Shown in pieces: positions 1-6,545 of a stretch of 26,376 nucleotides of DNA (the stretch's first letter is position 1; every line of letters starts with the position of its first letter). A program made the position numbers and the translations under genes. Where the stretch lies: NCBI GenBank assembly GCA_022616595.1, contig JAKEEL010000154.1, positions 1 to 26,376 on the forward strand, given 5' to 3'. Origin of the DNA: Methylococcaceae bacterium (GTDB lineage: Bacteria; Pseudomonadota; Gammaproteobacteria; Methylococcales; UBA1147). The notes under the pieces are model-generated. The model worked only from the letters and a program-made list of their open reading frames with translations. It was not told the origin of the DNA and ran no database searches.

Positions 1-993
1 CAAAGAATGTTTTTCATGTGTACGGGATTACGGAGGCAGGAGAGATTGTGAAAAAGGCGCTTCGACGCAAGCAGGTGCTGGAGTATTTCGCACAGGCGGA
101 AACCCGGGGTAGTCGGCCTCGAATCGTGTGGCAGTGCTCATTACCGGGCGCGGGAGTTGGCGAAATTGGGGCATGAGGCGAAGTTGATCAACCCACGCCT
201 GGTGAAAGCGTATGTGAAGGGCAATAAGAACGACTTCAACGATGCCGAGGCAATTTTCGAAGCGGTCACCCGACCCAACATGCGATTTGTAGCAGTCAAG
301 ACGGTGGAGCAGCAGGATCTGCAAGTGCTGCATCGAATCCGGCAATCCCTGGTGGCGAGTCGGACCGCGTTAGTCAATCAAATTCGCGGATTGTTAAGCG
401 AGTATGGGATCGTCATCGGGAAGGGCATCAATCAGGTACGCAAGATCCTGCCGGAGATCCTTGAGGATGGCGAAAATGGACTGACGGCATTGGGTCGGGA
501 ATTGTTTGCCGAGCGCTATGACCAACTGAAAGAGTTGGATCGTCAGATCAGCGAACAGGATCGGCGGATTGAGCGGTTGGCGCAACAAAACGACCTGAGC
601 CGCCGGTTGGTTGAGATCCCGGGGATTGGACCGGTCACGGCCACCGCGGTGGCGGCGGATATCGGCGAAGGCAAGTCCTATCGCAACGGCCGGGATTATG
701 CGGCCAGCTTGGGGATCGTCCCGCGACAACACAGTAGTGGCGGCAAGTCGCAGTTATCGGGGATCAGCAAGCGCGGCAACCGGTATTTACGGACGCTCCT
801 GATCCACGGTGCGCGGGCGGTGTTGAATACGGTGGAAAGGAAAACCGATCCCCTGAGTCGTTGGCTGAAGGCGCTGAAACAACGCCGCGGCGCGAATATC
901 GCGGCGGTCGCGCTGGCGAATAAAAACGCCCGGATCATTTGGGCCTTGGCGAGAACCGGAGCCGGTTATCGGCCGGCAGTAGACACCGCCTGA
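1..993 (+). pseudogene. IS1111-group (IS110 family) transposase, frameshifted and cut by the window start
   Basis: This is a DEDD-type transposase that moves an IS110-family element through a circular intermediate. The reading frame from about position 3 begins KNVFHVYGITEAGE, the usual N-terminal motif a few codons after the start. At about 99-104 the frame changes by one base: the first frame ends in QAE, and the next continues PGVVGLESCGSAHYRARELAKLGHE. Residues KNDFNDAEAI carry further acidic residues of the RuvC-like domain. The C-terminal Transposase_20 domain has IPGIGPVTA and SLGIVPRQHSSGGKS with the conserved serine, then KRGNRYLRTLL. The stretch from the TTG at 157 to 993 is open, but a protein starting there lacks the first catalytic Asp and the Glu of ESCGSAH, so it should be inactive. 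The frame change could also be a sequencing error. Family assignment is firm; the exact member is unknown. Confidence 0.88.
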
Positions 994-1400
994 ATCAGCC
1001 CCGGGCTCTTCACCGGTTTTGCACACCGGCTACGAGTACGAAAAGCTCTCCGCCCGTGCACAAAACCGGTGAAGAGCCCTCCGAGGGAATCGAAAAGTCA
1101 AGTGCAACGATTGCGAAGGCAAGAGATGTGAAATTGATGACGAAACAGGTCAGACCGGTGCTTTTAAAACCCGACCAGCTCAAAGGCTCCCGAGAAGCCG
1201 TTTGCTTGATAGAGGTGAAAGAGCGCGGATCTTTTCATCAAGGCCGGGAAGTTGCCAATAACTTCCGAATACAGGCCGGATATATGGCAGCAATCTTGAC
1301 CGCTGTTTTGAATTCAATTCGCAAAATTTGTCTTGCATATCGGGAAGAGTCCATATATGAGCCGGGATGCTCAAAACAAGCTTTCGCAAAAATAGCGACT
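994..1400 (+). mobile_element. Non-coding right end of the IS1111-type element (approximate right boundary)
   Basis: No convincing gene lies between the transposase stop and the UvrB-like fragment at 1406. IS1111-group elements characteristically carry a few hundred bases of non-coding DNA downstream of the transposase, which in this group is reported to encode the guide (seekRNA/bridge RNA) that selects targets. The text at 1132-1330 reads like such a tail by general resemblance only. A candidate subterminal inverted repeat is GGGAAGAGTCCA at about 1350-1361. Its left partner would lie outside the window, so neither the boundary nor the repeat can be confirmed here. Confidence 0.45.
1003..1079. 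repeat. 77-bp element of long inverted repeats, possible ISL3-type MITE
   Basis: The left arm at 1003-1024 (GGGCTCTTCACCGGTTTTGC then AC) is the reverse complement of the right arm at 1056-1079, except for a two-base insertion (GT) in the right arm. About 31 bases separate the arms. Ends beginning GGCTCTTC are typical of ISL3-family terminal repeats, so this may be a non-autonomous ISL3-derived miniature element that landed just behind the transposase stop. No clear 8-bp flanking duplication is seen (TCAGCCCC on the left, TCCGAGGG on the right). It could instead be a strong hairpin or terminator belonging to the insertion sequence. Confidence 0.5.
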
Positions 1401-1761
1401 CTCTTTCCCGCAACAGGTTGATACCGACCAGTACATCGAATTTTCCGAGTCTCAGATCGCGAATGATCTCGACCCGCTCGATGGTTTCGATATCGGAATG
1501 CAGGTAACGCCTCTCCGGTCGTTTCCGGTGGTCTCCGGGCCTTGGTGGAAAAAGGTCGCGCAATTCAAGACCGACCGCCTGAACGATATCGGCAGCGCTA
1601 CAGCCCGCAAAACACTTGAGTAGAAGAGTCCCGCCCTCGATTTCGCGGATCGCCAGGCTCGGGCGTTTGTCATCATGACTCGGGCAACGCCCAATCCAAC
1701 GATCCGGTCCTGTTTGGAGGAGACTTTCGAGCCGACTGAGCAGGTTTTCGATTGCAGTCAT
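1180..1761 (-). CDS. CHC2-type zinc-finger primase fragment, 3' part replaced by foreign sequence
   Basis: The ATG at 1761 follows a near-perfect ribosome site (AAAGGAGGT, six bases before the start) and overlaps the stop of the upstream zinc-ribbon gene as ATGA. Residues 1-75 form the primase-type CHC2 zinc finger found at the start of phage and satellite primase/helicases: TGPDRWIGRCPSHDDKRPS, then LLLKCFAGCSAADIVQAVGL and LRDLFP. Cys and His of CPSH and the two Cys of CFAGC are the likely zinc ligands. From about residue 85 the frame enters a UvrB-like segment (RYLHSDIETIERVEIIRDL), then unrecognisable sequence antisense to the insertion-sequence tail. The protein is about 193 residues, much shorter than a full primase/helicase. 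It is probably a non-functional remnant, although the start signals are intact. Confidence 0.62.
   Translation of the reverse strand: MTAIENLLSRLESLLQTGPDRWIGRCPSHDDKRPSLAIREIEGGTLLLKCFAGCSAADIVQAVGLELRDLFPPRPGDHRKRPERRYLHSDIETIERVEIIRDLRLGKFDVLVGINLLRERESLFLRKLVLSIPAHIWTLPDMQDKFCELNSKQRSRLLPYIRPVFGSYWQLPGLDEKIRALSPLSSKRLLGSL
1406..1509 (-). pseudogene. Internal fragment of uvrB
   Basis: About 34 codons read RYLHSDIETIERVEIIRDLR followed by LGKFDVLVGINLLRE. This is the strongly conserved helicase-motif stretch in the C-terminal half of UvrB, the nucleotide excision repair damage-recognition helicase. Similarity stops abruptly: upstream is primase sequence in the same frame, and after LLRE the expected GLDIPEVSL is absent. 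UvrB is normally over 650 residues, so this is a small transplanted or deleted fragment. It sits directly beside the presumed right end of the IS1111-type element, which suggests element-associated rearrangement. Confidence 0.75.
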
Positions 1762-1964
1762 ATACGACCTCCTTTCGGCGCGATCCTCCGGCTTGCGTGA
1801 TCGGGCGGTGTGGTCAAGTTGCGCGCGGCCCGGAGAAACCGCGCCGCTTGAATCCAATTCGAGCATTGCGCACAATAGGAACCTCGGAACTGTCCTGTCC
1901 ATGTTCCGCATGTACAGCAGGTTCGACGCCCGACCCCCACCGGGCGTTTTATTTCGTCGATCAT
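1758..1964 (-). CDS. Small zinc-ribbon protein, AlpA-primase module
   Basis: This predicted 68-residue protein starts MIDEIKRPVGVGRRTCCTCG. It has a four-cysteine zinc ribbon: CTC before GTWTGQFRGS, then CAQC followed by SNWIQAARFLRAAR. Its stop overlaps the start of the downstream primase fragment as ATGA, and the primase ribosome site lies inside its last codons, so the two were probably translated together. The likely start is the ATG at 1964, just behind the AlpA-like remnant. Small zinc-ribbon proteins of this kind occur between AlpA-type regulators and primases in integrative elements (from memory, not searched). Its function is unknown. The same DNA is open in the primase frame, but the cysteine pattern and the stop-start overlap favour this frame. 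Confidence 0.55.
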   Translation of the reverse strand: MIDEIKRPVGVGRRTCCTCGTWTGQFRGSYCAQCSNWIQAARFLRAARNLTTPPDHASRRIAPKGGRI

Positions 1965-1968
1965 GGCG

Positions 1969-2141
1969 CCCCCCTCCGGGAACCGTGGCGATCCAATTCC
2001 GGATTTCGCTCTCCGGCCAGACGTTGAGGCTTCCCATCTTTCGCGGCGCCGGGAATTTGCCTTCCCGGACCTTCCGCCAAATCGTTTGGCGATCGAAGTG
2101 ATGATCTCGACTTCGCGAGATTTCAGCAGGCGTTCAATGTC
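1969..2141 (-). pseudogene. AlpA-family excisionase/regulator, frameshifted
   Basis: Two adjoining frames together give an AlpA/MerR-like winged-helix DNA-binding protein, as encoded by phage satellites and prophages such as CP4-57. The first frame (2141 to about 2095) reads DIERLLKSREVEIITS. The second (about 2097 to 1981) reads FDRQTIWRKVREGKFPAPRK then MGSLNVWPESEIRNWIATV. The break near 2094-2099 is best explained by a small deletion. No start codon with a ribosome site is evident for the first part, and the second frame has lost a stop after NWI, running open into the primase. AlpA proteins normally activate or direct excision of their element. The gene is broken here unless the sequence contains an error. 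Confidence 0.65.
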
Positions 2142-2295
2142 GTAGCGTTGCGCTAGTTCGGGGTCAATGGTGTAGCCCTGCGTTCCGGTGTGGGCCTGCT
2201 TTTGGCTGCCGTATAGCGCCTCATCGCGCCAGTATGAAGACGCGTGTGTGGTCGGTTTTAAGTGGCTGTAACACGTTGGAATCTCCCGCGGTTTG
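2142..2295. other. Short stretch without a supported gene
   Basis: On the minus strand one frame stays open here (for example YWRDEALYGSQKQAHTGTQG leading into the AlpA-like part). It has no clear start, no ribosome site and no family I recognise. It may be an altered upstream part of the AlpA-like locus or non-coding DNA. Confidence 0.3.
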
Positions 2296-2909
2296 TTAAT
2301 GTCGTGGGAGATTTTGGCACGATACGTTTCGGACAGTGCCGGGACTGTCCCACGATCGAATAATTGACTGTTTAGGATTTAGTCTGGCTTTTTTTTCGAG
2401 GCGATCAAAAATTTTGTAGGAGCAACGCTTACCGAATCGAATTTCTGAGACAGCCTCGGCTAATTCGTAAATCTTATGCCGCCTGGCTCCGGGATTTTCG
2501 GAGCGCAACTCATCGAGTAGACGGCGGTATTCTTCACGCCAGGCTCGCTTTTGCTTTTCGGTTCCGTGCACAGGGCATGTCCAGCTTTCGCGCCTTTCAA
2601 GACCTTCCTCCCGCGATTTGCATCCTGTTTCAATTCTGGCAAAGCCGCTAAGACAACTAACCGACAATCGGCGGTCAATGTTGCGCCCTCAAAGCCATTC
2701 GTAAGCAGTTTCTCGTTCCACCGGGATATGTCCTCCGTTGTCGGGTTGTCCGGCGGGGTCCACTCAGGCGGCAATCCGAGCTGCTGATACTGTACAGCGC
2801 CCGTGCCAGGATCTTTAGAGGTCTCATACTTCTTGATGACCTTCGGCCCATCATCCACGTCTATCGAATTCATGAAATTGCTTGACGAATCGTCGCGAGT
2901 TCCGCTCAT
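2296..2909 (-). pseudogene. Unrecognised gene, apparently frameshifted
   Basis: The ATG at 2909, with GAGGG about eight bases upstream, opens a frame that looks coding up to about 2590: MSGTRDDSSSNFMNS, LGLPPEWTPPDNPTTEDIS, LTADCRLVVLAALPELKQD. After that its residues look random until the stop at 2460. A second frame becomes coding-like from about 2585 onward, with CPVHGTEKQKRAWREEYRRL, LDELRSENPGARRHKIYELA and CSYKIFDRLEKKARLNPKQ, ending at 2296. The simplest reading is one gene with a frameshift near 2575-2600; two overlapping genes are possible. The second part is rich in charged helices and might bind DNA, but I do not recognise a family. It lies between the YgiT-type antitoxin and the AlpA-like remnant, all on the same strand. 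Confidence 0.35.
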
Positions 2910-2962
2910 CGTGCCTACCCTCTTACCTTCTTCGTCAAACCCGCCAGTGGCTCCTTGTTTTT

Positions 2963-3193
2963 CTAAGCGATCTGCGCAAACCGCCTTACGTCGATTTCCA
3001 CACCCTCGGCAACGGCCGTTTCCGCCTGCTTCAAAAGAGCCTCGGTCACTTTGGCGGAATGGAATTCCTCGCCGCAGTTCTCGCAGACTTCTGCCGGAAC
3101 ATGGCGGAAAACGATGGTAGTCGCTCCGCGTTCCAGCGTTACGCTTACGGTTCCCGGCTGAGTGTTGCCGTGCTTGCAAATCGGGCATTTCAT
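2963..3193 (-). CDS. YgiT-type zinc-finger antitoxin (MqsA N-terminal family)
   Basis: This 76-residue protein begins MKCPICKHGNTQPGTVSVTL and continues with AEVCENCGEEFHSAKVTEAL. The CPIC and CENC pairs form the YgiT/MqsA-type zinc finger. Such proteins are antitoxins of DUF4258 (MqsR/RelE-like) toxins; this short form lacks the C-terminal helix-turn-helix of full MqsA. I chose the ATG at 3193 because it overlaps the stop of the toxin reading frame as ATGA, the usual arrangement of this pair, rather than an in-frame ATG 33 bases upstream. The antitoxin looks intact while its toxin is truncated, leaving an orphan. Confidence 0.8.
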   Translation of the reverse strand: MKCPICKHGNTQPGTVSVTLERGATTIVFRHVPAEVCENCGEEFHSAKVTEALLKQAETAVAEGVEIDVRRFAQIA

Positions 3194-3288
3194 GGCTTGA
3201 TCCTCGTCGTAAAATCCGGCGTCCATTGCGCCAGATCAGGTTCATAAATAGTGATGATGATGCGCTCGCCATCCTGTAAATTTGCGCG
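3190..3288 (-). pseudogene. C-terminal remnant of a DUF4258 toxin
   Basis: The frame just upstream of the antitoxin reads RANLQDGERIIITIYEPDLA then QWTPDFTTRIKP and a stop. This matches the end of DUF4258 toxins, whose last strand and tail are typically xITVYxPDxxxWxxDFxxRK. A TAG at 3289-3291 interrupts the frame, and no earlier part of the toxin is recognisable in any frame to about 3350. Only some 32 codons remain, so no toxin should be made. Confidence 0.6.
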
Positions 3289-3291
3289 CTA

Positions 3292-3860
3292 TCCGGGTCC
3301 CACTTCAGCAGATTCAAATACAAGCGGCAAAATATGCGGTAACTGGTTAATAACTTGTTGGGCCGCGGTCAGAATAACAAATGCCTAAGTGAACAAATGT
3401 ATTTCAGAAAGTCGTGTTCTTGGTTAAGAAACACGTTGCCGTCGGCGCGACTGTGACGGAGTCGAAGCTTCTTCGAGACAGGTTACAGGCGCTGAACGAG
3501 AAGCGAACGTATGCATTGAATCCGTCGTGGCAGGCCATCAAGTCACGGTTGCGTTGAGTGCAGAGACCGAGGACGTAGGACAGATAGCGTAACGTGCGCT
3601 ATGCGCACATGGAATATCGACCACACCGATTGGCTTGGCGCATTAAAATTCTCGGACTTGCGGATTCTTTCCAAAACGCGAATCCGGTCACAATTCTCCG
3701 ATCCCGATTTGTTAGGCCAGTCCCCTTATCTATATTCTTGCTTAGACTTACTTAGCACTACGTCACGACTCGCGTGCCGTGCCGGCCTCACGTTCGGATT
3801 TTCCATCGGGCGAACGGGCAGTCTATTCGATCACAAATTTCGGTCCAAGGGGGCTTATTT
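3292..3860. other. Gene-poor interval between the decayed island and the signalling operon
   Basis: No gene is supported here. A 47-codon frame at 3414-3557 (GTG start; contains TESKLLRDRLQALNEKR and NPSWQAIKSRLR) is coding-like in composition but unrecognised and has no clear ribosome site. A small perfect hairpin (GTGCGC, three-base loop, GCGCAC) lies at 3594-3608. The last 150 bases probably hold the promoter of the downstream operon. Confidence 0.4.
3709..3736 (+). promoter_or_regulatory. Candidate sigma-70 promoter for the phosphatase-STAS operon
   Basis: TTGTTA and TATATT are separated by 16 bases, close to the TTGACA/TATAAT consensus. The predicted start would leave a leader of roughly 120 bases before the ATG at 3861. 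This rests on sequence matching only. Confidence 0.35.
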
Positions 3861-6545
3861 ATGAATCAATTCTTTAAACGGATCGTCGGCTACATGGCGG
3901 ACCAATACGTAACGGTATTGATCTCGATGGCGGTCGTTGCTTGCATTACCTACCTGGTGCTGATTTATGACCTGCAGAGCCACGAAGGCGGGGCTGCGTC
4001 AATCCGGTTAAGCGCGGAGCAGAGCCAGTTGGTGCAGCAAATCGAATTGGCCATCGGCCGGATAGCGGAAACTCAAAGTCCGAAAAAGCAAACGCGGATT
4101 CGCGGTGAAGTGGTCAGTTTGCTCACGAAACTCAAGGATTCACATATCTCCTTGAGCCGCGGCGACCGCTTCGTTCATGACGGAAGCCGGCTTATCCATG
4201 TAGCCGGAGAGTTATCGAGCGAATTGGGGCGTGTATATCATGATGCTCCGTATTTTCTGGACGACAAGATTCAAAATTTCATCGCGACCGTCAAGAAACT
4301 CCTCTCGATCGAACAAACTGAATTCAACCGGAGAAATCCCGAGATCCGGCGTTTTCTGATGGAAGACCGCAGCGAACTGCTCGCGGGTTTTGAGCGGGCG
4401 CTCTCGCTTCAACAGTCGGAAAATGAGTACAAAGTGGTTAAAACGGTGAACCGGCAGCATCTTATGTTTGCGATCACCCTGTGTAGCTTGATTATCATCG
4501 GAGTGGCCATACTTCGTCCATTGGTCTTTAAAATCAGGGAAAGTATGGATCATCTGCAGGAAGAGAAAGATTTTACCGAGAATATTCTGGATACCTCGCA
4601 AGCCTTGATTATCGGTGTGGATGCCGCGCGACACATCATTCTGTTCAACGAATACGCGCAGGAGATCACCGGATGGCAAAACGAAGAAATCGGGGGTCGC
4701 GATTTCTTCGAACCCTTCTTCCCGGACGGCGACAAGGAAAAAATGGAAGCCCTGTTCGATGAAATGATTCGCGGCGAGAAAGCCGAAGGTGAAATCGAAA
4801 CCCGGATGACCATTCGCAGCGGCGAGGTCTTGCAGGTAACCTGGCATAACACCGTGATCCGGGATAAAAACTCCGGAAAGCCTGTATTGTTCCTTGCAAC
4901 CGGCATCGATGTCACCCAGCGCAAAGAAGCCGAGGTTCGCCTGCAGGATACCCTGAGCGAACTCGAAAAAATCAGTCGCCGTTTACAGAACGAAATTGAA
5001 CTTGCCGCGAATCTGCAGAAAGCGATATTGCCGAGTCCCGTCATCGATCTACCCGGCATCCAGGGGCAGGCCAAACTGCTGACTTCAACCGAAGTAGGCG
5101 GGGACTATTACGATTATTTCCCGATCGCCGGCCACAAATCCGTGTTGCTGGTCGGGGACGTGAGCGGTCACGGGGTCGCCGCGGGAACCATGGTGAGTGC
5201 GGCAAAGGCCGGAATTTACCCGTTGATCCATGAAGGTGTCAGCCGTCCGAGTGAAATTCTCAGGACTCTGAACGAGACAATACTGGCGACGGCTCATCAG
5301 TCACTGCTCATGACAATGGCCTGTATCAGTTTGGACGCTAGAAGCGGGACGCTCCATTTTGCGAACGCCGGCCACGTGCTGCCTTATATCCGGAGAAAGC
5401 ATGATCGCAAGTGGTCGATGATCGAATCTTCCGGAATGCCACTCGGTACGAGTATCGATTCGGATTATGCGGTCGCTGAAGTCGAACTGGAACTGAATAT
5501 CGGCGACCGCCTGTTTTTGTACACCGACGGATTGGTTGAAGAAGAATCGCCGGTTGGCGAACCCTTCGGTTACGAAAGGCTGGAAAAGGTACTTGACCAG
5601 TATGGCGATACGGAACCCGAGGTACTGCACGAACAGTTGATGGCCGAATTACACAGGCACTGCGGCGGCCGGGCTCTGACGGACGATGTGACGGTCGTGA
5701 TTGTCAATCATACCGACCGTGTATTCGAGGCTGCTTCCGCTGGATTTGAAACCAGCGACATTATTCGGGTATCCGAGGATTTTTACCGCCAGGGCGAGCA
5801 TCCGATTCCGAGAATACCCCGGCAGTACGTTGTGTTTTTTGCCGAGCATTCGTTTGCCGATCTTCTACCTCGCTTCAAGCGGGACGGGGTTTGTAGAATC
5901 ATTCCCAAAAATAACCCCTTCTACCAGAAAATCGGAATGGAACGCCTGTTGAATCAGCATCATGAAGGTGTGGACAGCGATATTTATAGTCTGATCCCGC
6001 ATAGCCGGTTCCACCGCCAGTTCGAGTTGACTCATTCGGACGATAAGCTATTCGTGATGGAAGAAATCCAAAGCTGGTTGTCGGAACACAATTTGTCGGG
6101 CAGTGAATATCTGGACAGTCTCATAGTCATCATGGACGAATTGCTCGAAAACAGCCTGTATGCGGCGCCCCGCGATGGACAGGATAATACGTTCTATAAC
6201 AAAGGCCAGAGTCGCGAACTGGCCTCCAACGAAGATATCCGCATCGATATACTGCTCGATGGAGACGTACTCGGACTGATGGTTACCGATAACTGGGGCA
6301 CCTTGGGGCCGGCAACTTTTCTCAGGAGTTTGGAAAGGGCGATGCACCAGGGAATCGTGGCTGGTGTCGGAGGCGGCGGGCTTTATTTGATGTGGTGTTT
6401 GTCGGACTACCTGCAAATCCGGGTACATCCGCACAAACGCACTCAGGTAACCTTGCTCTGGGACCTCGGTAAACCTTTTGAGATGAGCACCGCTACCGGT
6501 TTCCAGTTTCTTTATCACAGTGAACAAGAAGAGGTTTTGAGCTAA
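3861..6545 (+). CDS. Membrane sensor with PAS, SpoIIE-type PP2C phosphatase and HATPase domains
   Basis: This 894-residue signalling protein probably controls the phosphorylation of the STAS protein encoded next. Residues 16-36 and 200-222 are membrane helices that flank a helical, presumably periplasmic sensor region (about 40-195; LSAEQSQLVQQIELAIGRI resembles NarX/PilJ-type sensors). A PAS domain spans about 233-356 (LDTSQALIIGVDAA to GIDVTQRKEAE), followed by a short coiled coil. The SpoIIE/PP2C domain is about 381-616, with metal-binding motifs VGGDYYDYF, GDVSGHG, YTDGLVE and LTDDVTVVI. A stretch of about 110 residues I cannot assign follows. A HATPase_c-like kinase domain then covers about 745-875, with N-box MDELLENSLYAA, G1-like TDNWG and GVGGGGLYLMW. 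I chose the ATG at 3861 because AAGGGGG precedes it and it places the first membrane helix near the N-terminus. The stop overlaps the next start by one base (TAATG). The closest known arrangement is P. aeruginosa HsbR, which has a receiver domain in place of the membrane sensor. Confidence 0.88.
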   Translation: MNQFFKRIVGYMADQYVTVLISMAVVACITYLVLIYDLQSHEGGAASIRLSAEQSQLVQQIELAIGRIAETQSPKKQTRIRGEVVSLLTKLKDSHISLSRGDRFVHDGSRLIHVAGELSSELGRVYHDAPYFLDDKIQNFIATVKKLLSIEQTEFNRRNPEIRRFLMEDRSELLAGFERALSLQQSENEYKVVKTVNRQHLMFAITLCSLIIIGVAILRPLVFKIRESMDHLQEEKDFTENILDTSQALIIGVDAARHIILFNEYAQEITGWQNEEIGGRDFFEPFFPDGDKEKMEALFDEMIRGEKAEGEIETRMTIRSGEVLQVTWHNTVIRDKNSGKPVLFLATGIDVTQRKEAEVRLQDTLSELEKISRRLQNEIELAANLQKAILPSPVIDLPGIQGQAKLLTSTEVGGDYYDYFPIAGHKSVLLVGDVSGHGVAAGTMVSAAKAGIYPLIHEGVSRPSEILRTLNETILATAHQSLLMTMACISLDARSGTLHFANAGHVLPYIRRKHDRKWSMIESSGMPLGTSIDSDYAVAEVELELNIGDRLFLYTDGLVEEESPVGEPFGYERLEKVLDQYGDTEPEVLHEQLMAELHRHCGGRALTDDVTVVIVNHTDRVFEAASAGFETSDIIRVSEDFYRQGEHPIPRIPRQYVVFFAEHSFADLLPRFKRDGVCRIIPKNNPFYQKIGMERLLNQHHEGVDSDIYSLIPHSRFHRQFELTHSDDKLFVMEEIQSWLSEHNLSGSEYLDSLIVIMDELLENSLYAAPRDGQDNTFYNKGQSRELASNEDIRIDILLDGDVLGLMVTDNWGTLGPATFLRSLERAMHQGIVAGVGGGGLYLMWCLSDYLQIRVHPHKRTQVTLLWDLGKPFEMSTATGFQFLYHSEQEEVLS

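Noticed and set aside
939..1421. Plus-strand open frame of 160 codons starting inside the transposase
   Set aside because: It crosses the transposase end, the inverted-repeat element and the insertion-sequence tail. It has no recognisable domain or ribosome site and is better explained by non-coding element DNA.
2460..3323. Minus-strand open frame of 287 codons
   Set aside because: It reads through the antitoxin gene in the wrong frame. Only the part after 2909 looks coding, and it is listed there.
3414..3557. Forty-seven codon frame in the gene-poor interval
   Set aside because: Composition looks coding but there is no family, ribosome site or conserved neighbour to support it.
3774..3860. 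N-terminal extension of the phosphatase protein
   Set aside because: An in-frame upstream ATG exists, but the ATG at 3861 has the ribosome site, and the extension is not membrane-like or conserved in appearance.
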